Position numbers and translations under genes: made by a program
Notes under the pieces: generated by a model
The model's database searches: none
What the model saw: the letters and a program-made list of their open reading frames with translations, nothing else
Told to the model about the DNA's origin: nothing
In this document: piece by piece, positions 6,993 to 14,080 of the stretch
Layout: every line of letters begins with the position of its first letter
How positions within the stretch are numbered: position 1 is the stretch's first letter
Source: a virus
DNA: 20,421 nucleotides
Virus record (IMG/VR): IMGVR_UViG_3300021131_000066
Coordinates: 1 to 20,421 of that record
Direction: 5' to 3' (one strand)

Positions 6993-7808
6993 TTAGAGAA
7001 TTACCCAGCGTCCACCGCTAGGAACAGTGATTACAGCGCCACTTGCTAGGGTGATCGGGCCTGTGCTAGACCCGCTTGTACCGCTGGCAAAAGTGTAGCT
7101 GGTTGCAATTGTTTGATTGTTTACGAAGATGGCATTGGAAGCCGCGGCTCCACCAATACCGCCCCAACTGGAGCCGTTATAACCCTCAAAACTGTTGATG
7201 GTGCTGTTAAACCGAAGCATACCCGTGGAAGGTGTACCAGGCTCTTGTGCCGTCGTTCCAACAGGAACCGTGATCGCCCCTGTGCCGCCAAACGTAACCG
7301 TACTTGTACCGTCCGTAGCCAACGTAGAAATGGTCGTAGAACCAATTGTTGCCGATGGCAGATAACTCTGAGCTGATACATAGTCCGTGCCGTTAAACAC
7401 AACATTGGCTCTAGTATTGGCAGGGATTGTGACGCCAGTTAGGCCTGACGCTTTGATGGTAACTGTAAAGTTGGAGCCGTTGATGACGTAGTATGTCTTG
7501 CTATATGTGGCGCCACCATACCCAGAACTGGGCGCGGTGATGGTCACATTGGCTGTTAAAGAGTTAATGCTCAGAATTGCATACTGGGCTGTGCTCGTGG
7601 TAATGCCGGTTGATGAGCTTGACCCAGCGGTATTGCTAAGAGTCAGCGCATTGGCTGTAAAGCTTGACTGAGTTAGAGACAAAGTACCTGCAACTGCAAT
7701 ATCAAGATATTGTGTTAGGCCGTTGTTTATCTCGCTACCCCATACACCAGGCTCTGTTCCGGTGGTGATAATCGGTAAATACAGCAGTGATGAAGGTGTT
7801 ATTGCCAT
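6993..7808 (-). CDS. Tail-fibre protein with terminal RWVIL module
   Basis: 271 residues. The N-terminus (LLYLPIITTGTEPGVWGSEINNGLTQYLDIAVAGTLSLT) matches a widespread phage fibre N-terminal domain with the pattern TG...WG...N..L....AIAG. It is followed by a beta-rich region with YYVINGSNFTVTIKASG and TIPANTRANVVFNGTDYVSA. GMLRFNSTINSFEGYNGSSWGGIGG is the common fibre segment preceding a tip domain. The last about 45 residues, NNQTIATSYTF ... TGPITLASGAVITVPSGGRWVIL, are nearly repeated at the end of the 8709-9200 protein. The likely role is a tail fibre anchored by its N-terminus, with a small C-terminal beta domain as cap or trimerisation unit; that last point is inference. Confidence 0.8.
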   Translation of the reverse strand: MAITPSSLLYLPIITTGTEPGVWGSEINNGLTQYLDIAVAGTLSLTQSSFTANALTLSNTAGSSSSTGITTSTAQYAILSINSLTANVTITAPSSGYGGATYSKTYYVINGSNFTVTIKASGLTGVTIPANTRANVVFNGTDYVSAQSYLPSATIGSTTISTLATDGTSTVTFGGTGAITVPVGTTAQEPGTPSTGMLRFNSTINSFEGYNGSSWGGIGGAAASNAIFVNNQTIATSYTFASGTSGSSTGPITLASGAVITVPSGGRWVIL

Positions 7809-7809
7809 G

Positions 7810-8709
7810 TTATTGTCCTGACGGTATCACGGTCCAGTTGGGGGATTCAGGGTCATTGATAATGGTCCAGCCCGGAGTTTGCGTATTGCCTATATTTTGC
7901 CATGAAGCAGTCTCGCTGTCATCAACAGCAAACCAGCCAATCACGGTGTTGGAGTCTGCGGCCACCAGGTTCTCAATGATGCTGTAAATCGCACCGTATT
8001 GAATAGATTCCTGGTCAGCAAGTGTCGTAGCCTCTGAAATGCTTAGAGTCAAAATAAGATTGACGGAGCTCGAGTCTGCCGATGTAACGCCCTCAGTAAT
8101 CGTGAAGAACGAGATAAACCCGCCAATATACGAGTCAGCAGAAACCACTGCCTCTGCAATACTCTGCAAAAACGTTGATATCTGAGCGCTAGAATCCGCC
8201 ACCGCAAGATTCTCTACGATCCCAAAGAAGAACGTATCGATCTCTGAGTCGGTATTGTTGGATGTAAAGAACTCTGTTAAAGACTGTAAAAAAGCTGATT
8301 GCTGGGTGCTAGAGTCTGCTAAACCTGCATTTTCCACCAATGAAGAGCTAAATTGTGCCGATAAAACGGGCGTATCTGCCAGACCTGAATTCTCTGTATT
8401 ACTAAACGTAAACTGCTGAGAAATAGAGTTAACGTCACCAACAGTGGTTCCATCGGCGTTTACAAAGTAAAACTGCGATGCCTGGGTGCTTGAGTCAGCA
8501 CTATTTACATTCTCGGATATGCTATTAGAGAAAGTGCTTAACTCAGAGTTGGTGTCGCTGGAGGTCAGCGCCTCCGTAATACTCTGCAAAAAAGTGCTAA
8601 GTTGCGTGCTTGAATCTGCCAAGCCAGAGTCTTCAGTAATGGAAAAAGCATACTGATTACTGCCCGTTGATGCAAACGGTGACTGGGCAAAGGTGCTTAA
8701 ACCAAACAT
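7810..8709 (-). CDS. Fibre-like protein of twelve 20-residue repeats
   Basis: 299 residues. After a 23-residue N-terminus (MFGLSTFAQSPFASTGSNQY...), residues 24-263 divide without gaps into twelve 20-residue units of pattern (I/L)xExxxxADSSxQxSxFxxS. Examples are ITEALTSSDTNSELSTFSNS and LVENAGLADSSTQQSAFLQS. The tail (264-299) has a different, Trp-based repeat: SWQNIGNTQTPGW, WTIINDPESPNW, WTVIPSGQ; such W..I...QTP.W units occur near the ends of other phage proteins. The overall charge is strongly acidic (many D and E, almost no K or R). The regular period suggests a solenoid or an elongated beta shaft on the virion. The start overlaps the preceding stop as TAATG. Similar ADS repeats occur in aquatic phage genomes as I recall; the function is unproven. 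Confidence 0.75.
   Translation of the reverse strand: MFGLSTFAQSPFASTGSNQYAFSITEDSGLADSSTQLSTFLQSITEALTSSDTNSELSTFSNSISENVNSADSSTQASQFYFVNADGTTVGDVNSISQQFTFSNTENSGLADTPVLSAQFSSSLVENAGLADSSTQQSAFLQSLTEFFTSNNTDSEIDTFFFGIVENLAVADSSAQISTFLQSIAEAVVSADSYIGGFISFFTITEGVTSADSSSVNLILTLSISEATTLADQESIQYGAIYSIIENLVAADSNTVIGWFAVDDSETASWQNIGNTQTPGWTIINDPESPNWTVIPSGQ
7921..8640 (-). repeat. Twelve tandem 60-base coding repeats (20 residues each)
   Basis: This is the part of the 7810-8709 gene coding for twelve consecutive 20-residue units. The most conserved positions are E3, A8-D9-S10, Q13, S15 and F17, counting from the first Ile or Leu. The fourth unit (NADGTTVGDVNSISQQFTFS) is the most diverged yet keeps the 20-residue length. 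DNA identity between units is only partial; segments such as actctgcaaaaa and gagtctgc recur. The repeat is therefore old enough to have drifted while the period was held by selection. Confidence 0.8.
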
Positions 8710-9200
8710 TACAAGATCACCCAGCGTGATCCACTAGGAACGGTAACAGCCGCTCCAGAGGACATCGTTATAGGGCCAACAGAAGAGGCGGCATATCCAG
8801 CTGGTATCGAATACGAGGTGGCAATCGTCTGGTTATTTGTAACCAATCCATTGGTAGCCGCAAATACTGGAGCATTGGCCACGTTATTAATGTCTAAATT
8901 AACAGACTTTCCAGCGGGATAGGTGATGAAAACATTGACCGTACCGCTAAACGTGACCACGCTGCCCGAGTTGCTGGACGACAATATGGTCGTGCGCGCA
9001 AGAGCTGGTGTTGCAGAAGTGTACGCGCCATACCCGACCTCCCAGTTACCAGAGGAGTCTGTGGCCGCATAATAGGTTGTATTTGCGTTGGTTAGCGCAG
9101 AAAAGGACTGAAACCCAGTGACGGCAGAGCCCAGAGTAAAACTACTTGTTGTGTAGCTTGTACTCTGTACTTGGACTCTATCAGCAACTTGCAGAGCCAT
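8709..9200 (-). CDS. Tail-fibre protein sharing the RWVIL end module
   Basis: 163 residues. The N-terminal domain (MALQVADRVQVQSTSYTTS, FTLGSAVTGFQSFSAL, NTTYYAATDSSGNWEVGYGAYTS, LARTTILSSSNSGSVVTFSGTVNVFITYPAGKSV) is a well-known fibre or tail module in phages, usually at the N-terminus of larger proteins. The last about 45 residues (NNQTIATSYSIPAGYA, VGPITMSSGAAVTVPSGSRWVIL) repeat the end of the 6993-7808 protein. The protein is thus a minimal two-module fibre. GGGG lies upstream of the ATG at a suitable distance. The stop overlaps the next start. It is probably a tail or virion surface component. Confidence 0.8.
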   Translation of the reverse strand: MALQVADRVQVQSTSYTTSSFTLGSAVTGFQSFSALTNANTTYYAATDSSGNWEVGYGAYTSATPALARTTILSSSNSGSVVTFSGTVNVFITYPAGKSVNLDINNVANAPVFAATNGLVTNNQTIATSYSIPAGYAASSVGPITMSSGAAVTVPSGSRWVIL

Positions 9201-9212
9201 CTAAAGCCCCAA

Positions 9213-9818
9213 TCAAGATGTAGCAGTTGTGCTATATGTTACCGATACGGTATCGCCTGCCGTCGTGGCTTTGGCTGTACTGAAGTTGCCCTCAGAATAC
9301 AAGGTTCCACTGGTGTTGCTTTGAGTGCTGACAGCACCTGTTCCAGTCACCAAGAAGCAACCGTAAACTGTTCCTCCGCCACCTGTGATTGTGTAGGTAA
9401 TCGCCGTAGCGGTACTGGACGTCACGTTAGAGGGCGTTGATCCGGTTGATGTAGACGCTGCAAACACCGCTGTACCACGAACCGCTGATCCGCTGACTGT
9501 ATAAGCCGTAAACTCTTTACCACCGCCCACCAAAGTGGTCATGGTGTCTGTTGCGGCAGGAGTCAAGGTGGCATTTGTTAGACCCAAGAAAGGTCCGACA
9601 ACAGTATAAGCGCTGCCTCTAAGCAACGTATCCAACATTAACTGCTTGCCGCCTGCGACCACCAAATTGGGAAACTTATCTTCCCACTTAAAGTTGCCGT
9701 CTTTGTCATGACAAATAACGTGATACCAGCCTTCAATGCCCATGCCTTCTGGCACCTTGGGATTGGTATTAAGTGTAGCTACAGCGTAGTCTCCACATCC
9801 TTGAGTTTCGTTCGTCAT
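9213..9818 (-). CDS. Conserved phage structural protein, probable tail component
   Basis: 201 residues. The N-terminal 60 residues are distinctive: PEGMGIEGWYHVICHDKDGN, FKWEDKFPNLVVAGGKQLMLDTLLRGSAYTV. Similar 'W...F.NLV...G...MLD..L.G' proteins are common in aquatic phage tail regions, as I recall. From about residue 75 it is Thr/Ser/Gly-rich and beta-like (FLGLTNATLTPAATDTM, GGGKEFTAYTVSGSAVRGTAVFAAS, CFLVTGTG). AGGAG is present six bases before the ATG. It lies between two other all-beta virion proteins, so assembly into the tail or its surface is the likely job. No enzyme motif is visible. Confidence 0.75.
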   Translation of the reverse strand: MTNETQGCGDYAVATLNTNPKVPEGMGIEGWYHVICHDKDGNFKWEDKFPNLVVAGGKQLMLDTLLRGSAYTVVGPFLGLTNATLTPAATDTMTTLVGGGKEFTAYTVSGSAVRGTAVFAASTSTGSTPSNVTSSTATAITYTITGGGGTVYGCFLVTGTGAVSTQSNTSGTLYSEGNFSTAKATTAGDTVSVTYSTTATS

Positions 9819-9826
9819 GATGACTC

Positions 9827-10270
9827 CTATGCGATTCGCAATATTGCGTTTGTGTTGTTAACGGCTGGGAACTGAATGGTGAATGAATTGGTGCAGGTTT
9901 TATCCCCACCAAAATCAAGAATAGCCACTGAAGCATTGCTTTGACTTTGATTGTAAATCAAGGCCCCACGGCATGTAAATGCTGCCGGTGACCATATGGC
10001 ATTGGCAAATGACCAATAAGCGGTTGTACCGCCTGTAGAGCCCGATGTGGGGGATTGTGAGATGGTCAATGGAATCCCGCCTGCACTGTAGCCGGTTCCA
10101 GATACCTCCCCAACAAGTTGGGAGGTGTACTGCGTGATGGTGGCATTTAACAGTGCATTTGCAGTAAACAAAGCAATGTAAAACGTGTTCGGACTGGTAG
10201 GCCCAAAGTTGTGTAAACCTTGGGCCAACTGGACTTTAAAGCTGGTCGTAGCCGTTTGGACTATGCTCAT
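9827..10270 (-). CDS. Conserved phage structural protein, probable tail component
   Basis: 147 residues. Landmarks: TTSFKVQLAQGLHNFGPTSPNTFYIALFTANALLN, YTSQLVGEVSGTGYSAGGIPL, YWSFANAIWSPAAFTCRGALIYN, AILDFGGDKTCTNSFTIQFPAVNNTNAILRIA. The pattern 'F...L..G.H......FYIALYT..A.L....Y....EVSGTGY.AGG' is one I know from many phage structural regions. The family is usually described only as hypothetical or virion protein. The start overlaps the stop of the adaptor gene as ATGA, so its production is tied to that of the adaptor. A tail-associated role is inferred from this linkage. Confidence 0.8.
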   Translation of the reverse strand: MSIVQTATTSFKVQLAQGLHNFGPTSPNTFYIALFTANALLNATITQYTSQLVGEVSGTGYSAGGIPLTISQSPTSGSTGGTTAYWSFANAIWSPAAFTCRGALIYNQSQSNASVAILDFGGDKTCTNSFTIQFPAVNNTNAILRIA

Positions 10271-11367
10271 TTAACCGCCTGACTATATTGACCTGTTCTG
10301 TAGGCGTCGGTGCGCTCCATGCCATCGCCAAGACGTTTAGCTAAAGCCAGTGCCTCGGAATAACGATCAAAGTAAACTTTAAGCACATCAGCCTCACCCT
10401 TCATAAAGGTGTAAGCCTCAACCAAAGCGCCGTACAAAAGCACGGTATCAAAGTTCTGACCCAGCCAGCTTGTGCCAGTTGGGTTGTTTACAGAGTTAAC
10501 CTGTAGCTGAAAGTTGGTTCCATTGCCAAAACTGGCAGACAATAAGTCTCCAGGGGCGTAATAAGAGCCGTTGTAATTCAAAGTTACCGCCGTGACCACG
10601 CCACCAGCAACCGTGATATCGGCCCTTGCTCCAGTGCCTGTGCCGCCTGTGAGCGTTTGGTTGTAGTACGTTCCATTGGAATAACCAGACCCAGCCGCAT
10701 AAATACTTGTGCCGTTGATGGCAGACTGGACAATCGATGTTGGGTAATAGTAATAGTGCAGCTCGGCAGTATAGAGTGCATCAGGCGTTGGGCCCATGAT
10801 GACCGACAAGTTGGTAGAGACCGATCCGCCGCTTACCGTTGGGCCAAACAATGCGTAATACTGTGGCGTGCCGTAGGAAGTTGGGTTGTTGTACGTCTCA
10901 CGAATAAAGTTGACGTCTTTGTTCAACAAGAATGAATAATTGCCCTGGAACGTAATCGTCCCAGAAACCGCAGCTGTGTTGGGCAAATTAAACGTAATTA
11001 TCAAGCCATTGATATTTGTAACGGTGGCTCCGGTCGCTATCCCTGTACCAGTGGCAATCTGACCCAACAAAATGTTGGTAGCGCTGGATACGGTGATTGT
11101 GTACGCGCCCGATGTACCTGTGGCCGTAGGAGTTGCGTTTTCAAAAATGGCCAAAGAATACACTGCCAAAAAGTCAGACGGCAACGACAGATACTGATTG
11201 TTCTGTGTAATGGTTCCCGTTGAATTCTTGCGAATGGATGGAAACTGTATCGTGTTGAAGATACGCTGTTCCGCCTGCTCAACAAACATAGGAATATCCG
11301 CTACGAAAGTGCTCTCGTAGTTTTGCGTGTAATCCTGTATGAGTTGAGACAGCTCGGAATATGTCAT
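10267..11367 (-). CDS. Head-tail adaptor, SU10-adaptor-like, with two inserted beta modules
   Basis: 366 residues. The N-terminus (MTYSELSQLIQDYTQNYESTFVADIPMFVEQAEQRIFNTIQFPSIRKN) and the C-terminal helical part (GQNFDTVLLYGALVEAYTFMKGEADVLKVYFDRYSEALALAKRL) match a family I associate with the adaptor of phage SU10, which would sit between portal and tail. Two beta-rich, Gly/Thr-rich segments interrupt the core: about 79-143 (SSATNILLGQIATGTGI...) and about 213-293 (GSGYSNGTYYNQTLTGG..., GDLLSASFGNGTNF). Without them roughly 220 residues remain, the length I recall for simple members. Similar TGTGI modules occur in the 849-residue protein. The start overlaps the upstream stop as ATGA. The adaptor assignment is from recall of the family, not from a search. 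Confidence 0.75.
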   Translation of the reverse strand: MTYSELSQLIQDYTQNYESTFVADIPMFVEQAEQRIFNTIQFPSIRKNSTGTITQNNQYLSLPSDFLAVYSLAIFENATPTATGTSGAYTITVSSATNILLGQIATGTGIATGATVTNINGLIITFNLPNTAAVSGTITFQGNYSFLLNKDVNFIRETYNNPTSYGTPQYYALFGPTVSGGSVSTNLSVIMGPTPDALYTAELHYYYYPTSIVQSAINGTSIYAAGSGYSNGTYYNQTLTGGTGTGARADITVAGGVVTAVTLNYNGSYYAPGDLLSASFGNGTNFQLQVNSVNNPTGTSWLGQNFDTVLLYGALVEAYTFMKGEADVLKVYFDRYSEALALAKRLGDGMERTDAYRTGQYSQAVK

Positions 11368-11651
11368 GCCATTGGGCCTCTAGCCATCACGCCTTTGGTT
11401 GCAGCTCCAGTGCCACGAATTTTAATGCCGTCATCTTTAACGCGGTCATCCATCGTGATAGACACGCCCATCAAAGGAACCCAGTTCTTTTTCTTCTCAA
11501 ACTCAGGGTCTGTGAAAGCGGCAGATGGCCCTACTGGACGGCCTTTCATGTCGTGTGGCTTTGCATACTCAGCAGCAGAGCCATTGTTGACATCGCTGGC
11601 GCGGTGAATAGCAGGGCTATCCTTTTTGGTGGGTTTGACTTGAGTTTTCAT
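11364..11651 (-). CDS. Small basic phage protein, ATKGVMARGPMA end
   Basis: 95 residues: MKTQVKPTKKDSPAIHRASDV, AAEYAKPHDMKGRPVGPSAAF, KKKNWVPLMGVSITMDDRVK, DDGIKIRGTGAATKGVMARGPMA. The C-terminal DGIK.RG.GAATKG.MARGPMA segment is highly conserved in a small-protein family I recall near the adaptors of aquatic phages. It partly resembles the DG(I/C)A..RGHTKG motif of the other small proteins in this window. It is soluble, basic and glycine-rich at the end. The start overlaps the preceding stop as TAATG and its own stop overlaps the adaptor start as ATGA, so it is in a coupled chain. The function is unknown; a small virion or assembly factor is plausible. Confidence 0.75.
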   Translation of the reverse strand: MKTQVKPTKKDSPAIHRASDVNNGSAAEYAKPHDMKGRPVGPSAAFTDPEFEKKKNWVPLMGVSITMDDRVKDDGIKIRGTGAATKGVMARGPMA

Positions 11652-11842
11652 TATTTGCTTCCAGGTTTTTGGTTATGCGCTCTGGCCAAGTTACGTCCAA
11701 CAGCACGCATATCTTTGCCGGTTGGGCCGCCTTTTTTAAGCTTTGTAAGATTGGTTTTTTTGTTCTCATGCAGCTGTTTGTCGTGCATAGAAAAAGCCTT
11801 CTTAATCAGCTTTTTGTCTTCTTTAATATCGTCGTGTTTCAT
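11651..11842 (-). CDS. Small highly basic phage protein (KKGG type)
   Basis: 63 residues, starting MKHDDIKEDKKLIKKAFSMHDKQ and ending GGPTGKDMRAVGRNLARAHNQKPGSK. It is very rich in Lys, His and Arg, and probably helical in the first 35 residues. It matches a small family I recall from many environmental phage genomes, where it is carried among head-tail genes; its role has not been defined to my knowledge. AGGAG precedes the start. The KLKKGG segment echoes the KGG/RGG pieces in the other small proteins of the window. Binding to nucleic acid or to acidic virion surfaces is possible by charge alone. Confidence 0.75.
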   Translation of the reverse strand: MKHDDIKEDKKLIKKAFSMHDKQLHENKKTNLTKLKKGGPTGKDMRAVGRNLARAHNQKPGSK

Positions 11843-11851
11843 TTCAAACTC

Positions 11852-12241
11852 CTACGTTGTAACTATCGTAACTGTACCAACTTGCACGGTTGGAATCAAA
11901 TCATTTTGAGTCAATGCAACATCAAAACTGCTGGCTCCACCAACAGGGTTCCAACCCCACTGGAAAACTCTACTTCCCTCACCCACAAATCCATCTGACA
12001 ATTTGCCAGACTGGTAATAACTCAAGTCCGGCCTTGGATCTCTCACGCCCTGGGGGTCATCCACTGGGAACATACCCAATTGCAACTGCGGCTGGTCTGG
12101 GTCCCAACAAGTTGGACACACCAACAAGTTGTATACCTTGGTTTTTATGACTTCCTTCTTGAGATTCGTCAATTTATAACGAAAACCACACCGATCACAC
12201 TCTGCAATCGAGTTTTTACCGGAAGAAAACCTATTTCCCAT
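11852..12241 (-). CDS. Zinc-ribbon phage protein
   Basis: 129 residues. C15-x2-C18 (CDRCGFRYK) and C42-x2-C45 (CPTCWDP) form a clear zinc ribbon. A conserved segment follows (about 47-72: PDQPQLQLGMFPVDDPQGVRDPRPD), and then a short beta-rich C-terminus (VFQWGWNPVGGASSF..., VQVGTVTIVTT). I recall this protein from many aquatic phages, always near the adaptor genes; its function is not known to me. The start overlaps the adaptor-like gene's stop as TAATG, so the two are made together. The zinc site probably serves folding or protein contact in the head-tail joint rather than catalysis; that is inference. Confidence 0.8.
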   Translation of the reverse strand: MGNRFSSGKNSIAECDRCGFRYKLTNLKKEVIKTKVYNLLVCPTCWDPDQPQLQLGMFPVDDPQGVRDPRPDLSYYQSGKLSDGFVGEGSRVFQWGWNPVGGASSFDVALTQNDLIPTVQVGTVTIVTT

Positions 12242-13194
12242 TAGAAAGAGCCGCCAATATACATCTGTCTGGGCACAAACCTGACAGCGGCTTTCTCTTG
12301 ATCCTCCTGTGCTGCATTATTCCAGGCTTCATCATACTGAGCCTTCAAAATCTGTATTCTATCGAGTGCGCCAGGTATCTTCATGGCCATGTAGTAGGAT
12401 AAACCAGCCACTAAACATGGAATAAACCTGAATGGCACGTCTGCAATGTTAGTTCCGCCCCCAGCATCCTGTACTCGACGCATTCTCCAGTACACAAGCT
12501 GGTAAGTATTGGCGTTATCAGGTGTTGGCCACACGGTTACGCTGTTTTTCTGGGTCAAATAGAGGGCAATACCAGCACTATGAGTGGCCGCAGTTGTAGT
12601 TCCTTGACCGCGAGTGCAGTTTAAGATGTAAGCGGGATAGCCATTGACTGCCGGTTGAAGCTCGTTGTAGCCAATTAGCTCATCATCGAGGGTTACCCAG
12701 CCTGCATTTGGTAATCCAGACAGTGAACTTACCGCAATTTGCGTATCTGTAGTCCCAACAGCGCTGGCAATGGTGATGGCAGTCGGTGAAGTGTTGGCTG
12801 TTAGGCGCTGAATCCATAATTGGATGGGGCGTCCTTGTACCAACTTGTTGGGGATGGTCGCATAAGTAGACACGCTGATACGCGTAATCGTCAAATCAGC
12901 CTGGTTAGAGGCTACGTTGGCATTGGTTCTGATGACGTGCTCGAGTAAATCGACAGTATCGTCAGGAACCACATAGGTGGGCTGACCTTGGGCTAACGTG
13001 ATGACGTCTTGCTCAAACGTCCACATATTAACACCGCGGTTAGCCCAGTCCGCAAACAGCAGATTCAATGATCTGCGAGCCGTTCTAACATCATATCCAG
13101 TGCGAGATTCGCTGCCACAACGTTCAAAAGCCTCCTCGACTAACTCGGGAAGCTGTAAATTAAACCCCGTGGCTCCGGACGTTGTTATGGCCAT
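12241..13194 (-). CDS. Probable head-tail adaptor / tail-tubular-like protein with inserted module
   Basis: 317 residues. The N-terminal helical part (LQLPELVEEAFERCGSESRTGYDVRTARRSLNLLFADWANRGVNMWTFEQ) and the C-terminal part (DVPFRFIPCLVAGLSYYMAMKI, RIQILKAQYDEAWNNAAQEDQEKAAVRFVP) resemble phage joining proteins of the P22 gp4 or T7 gp11 kind, which form the ring below the portal. Residues about 133-213 look like an inserted beta module of the type 'GWVTLDDELIGY ... CTRGQGTTTAATHSAG', seen in unrelated phage proteins. WRMRRVQDAGGGTNIADVP is conserved in the family as I recall it. TAATG overlaps link it to both neighbours. The general role is fairly sure; the precise equivalence to gp4 or gp11 is not. 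Confidence 0.7.
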   Translation of the reverse strand: MAITTSGATGFNLQLPELVEEAFERCGSESRTGYDVRTARRSLNLLFADWANRGVNMWTFEQDVITLAQGQPTYVVPDDTVDLLEHVIRTNANVASNQADLTITRISVSTYATIPNKLVQGRPIQLWIQRLTANTSPTAITIASAVGTTDTQIAVSSLSGLPNAGWVTLDDELIGYNELQPAVNGYPAYILNCTRGQGTTTAATHSAGIALYLTQKNSVTVWPTPDNANTYQLVYWRMRRVQDAGGGTNIADVPFRFIPCLVAGLSYYMAMKIPGALDRIQILKAQYDEAWNNAAQEDQEKAAVRFVPRQMYIGGSF

Positions 13195-13388
13195 TATTTA
13201 GCCTTATCAACTTCTTCTTCTACAGCAGGAGTCTCAACTACAGGAGCCTCAACTACAGGCGTTTCAACGACGGGTTCAGCTTGCTCAGATGCGGCTACAA
13301 AAGCAGCAAACTTCTCAAGAAGAGTATGTTCAAAGCTGGAAACGGGATAACCCATTTGGCTCAAATAATTCATGATATGTTGTTTCAT
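13194..13388 (-). CDS. Small acidic-tailed protein with PVVE repeats
   Basis: 64 residues. An N-terminal helical part (MKQHIMNYLSQMGYPVSSFEHTLLEKFAAFVAASEQ) is followed by a low-complexity acidic tail of short repeats: PVVETP, VVEAP, VVETP, then AVEEEVDKAK. The first part is probably folded and the tail disordered. It is the only clearly acidic member of the small-gene block, where its neighbours are strongly basic, so it could pair with one of them by charge; this is speculation. The start overlaps the upstream stop (ATGA) and its own stop overlaps the next ATG. No family name comes to mind beyond 'small phage protein'. Confidence 0.7.
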   Translation of the reverse strand: MKQHIMNYLSQMGYPVSSFEHTLLEKFAAFVAASEQAEPVVETPVVEAPVVETPAVEEEVDKAK

Positions 13389-13639
13389 TGCGCAGCTCTC
13401 ATGTTATCAATTAAATTTGGATAATGACGTCCCGCCTTTTTGGCCGCTTTCTTTGCAGCAGCCTTTTTGGCAGGGGTCAACTTGTTGGGCTTACCAAGAC
13501 TTTTAGGGCGAGGCTTATCCCAAACCTCCCCGCCCTTCTTGTACATAGAGACATCATTCGGGTCATCTTTTCTCTTGATGACCTTCCTGCCCGGCATTTT
13601 TGACGGGTTAATGTCTCCCATGCCACGACTTGCCATCAT
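13385..13639 (-). CDS. Small basic phage protein with Lys/Ala-rich helix
   Basis: 84 residues from the ATG at 13639, which overlaps the upstream stop as ATGA; an in-frame ATG at 13660 would lie inside the upstream gene. The chain is MMASRGMGDINPSKMPGRK, KRKDDPNDVSMYKKGGEVWDK, then LTPAKKAAAKKAAKKAG and RHYPNLIDNMRAAQ. The end (TPA.KAAAKA.AKAAGR.YPNLIDNMRAA) is a segment I recall from small proteins of many aquatic phages. The Lys/Ala stretch resembles nucleic-acid-binding tails. YKKGG belongs to the KGG pieces repeated across this block. The function is unknown; an internal virion or DNA-contacting protein is possible. Confidence 0.7.
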   Translation of the reverse strand: MMASRGMGDINPSKMPGRKVIKRKDDPNDVSMYKKGGEVWDKPRPKSLGKPNKLTPAKKAAAKKAAKKAGRHYPNLIDNMRAAQ

Positions 13640-13851
13640 TTGTACATCCCGCCTTTGCATGCAACGATAGTACCTTTGGTGTGGCCTTTTTCACAGCATC
13701 CATCTGCACGCTCGCTTGCACGATGCGCAGAACCACCTTTACTCATTCCACCAGGACGTTTTGCCGCCAACAAAGGATTGACTGGCATGCGACCTGCCAT
13801 AGGTGGCCGGCGCATTTGTCCAGGAGCCATCATCATTGAATTCATAGGCAT
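13636..13851 (-). CDS. Small Met/Pro/Gly-rich protein with KGHTKG motif
   Basis: 71 residues: a Met- and Pro-rich N-terminus (MPMNSMMMAPGQMRRPPMAGRMPVNP), KRPGGMSKGGSAHRASER, and then ADGCCEKGHTKG at 49-60, ending TIVACKGGMYK. The DG.C.KGHTKG segment recurs in the genes at 14828-15112 and 15114-15401. Three cysteines (52, 53, 65) around the motif could bind a metal. AAGGAG lies six bases before the start. The protein looks largely disordered and basic. No function is known to me; recurrence of the motif suggests a common docking role in the virion or during assembly. Confidence 0.7.
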   Translation of the reverse strand: MPMNSMMMAPGQMRRPPMAGRMPVNPLLAAKRPGGMSKGGSAHRASERADGCCEKGHTKGTIVACKGGMYK

Positions 13852-13861
13852 AACAGTCTCC

Positions 13862-14071
13862 TTATTTGGATACTTGATGTTTGTGCAAATGTTCGGCTAC
13901 TTCGTGGTGCTTGTGATGACCAGCAGCATGCTCACCATAAATGTGATGATGATGCTTGTGACCATTGACTTCATGTTCTTTCATGTGGTGAACATGGTGT
14001 TTAGTCTCATGATGGTGCTCATGACCAGCAGGATGAACGTGCTCGTGATGTTCTGGGTGATGATGTTTCAT
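13862..14071 (-). CDS. Extremely histidine-rich small protein
   Basis: 69 residues, 29 of them histidine (42 %). It starts MKHHHPEHHEHVHPAGHEHH and continues with runs such as HKHHHH and GHHKHHEV. Glu and Lys are the next most common residues; there is no Cys or Trp. AAGGA stands before the ATG, and the gene fits between neighbours with ten-base gaps, so it is very likely translated. Proteins of this composition bind Zn, Ni, Cu or Co ions in bacteria (for example, His-rich tails of nickel chaperones), and that is the likeliest property here, but no family is recognised. At low pH it would be strongly positive. The next gene upstream also has His clusters. Confidence 0.7.
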   Translation of the reverse strand: MKHHHPEHHEHVHPAGHEHHHETKHHVHHMKEHEVNGHKHHHHIYGEHAAGHHKHHEVAEHLHKHQVSK

Positions 14072-14080
14072 GGTTTTTCC

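Noticed and set aside
7921-8640. A CRISPR-like array, suggested by the regular 60-base period
   Set aside because: The period is in-frame coding repeat; there are no constant repeats separated by unique spacers.
11361-11909. A 182-residue plus-strand frame
   Set aside because: It lies antisense to three coupled small genes and one adaptor start, with Phe/Leu/Ser-rich content typical of antisense to Lys-rich coding DNA.
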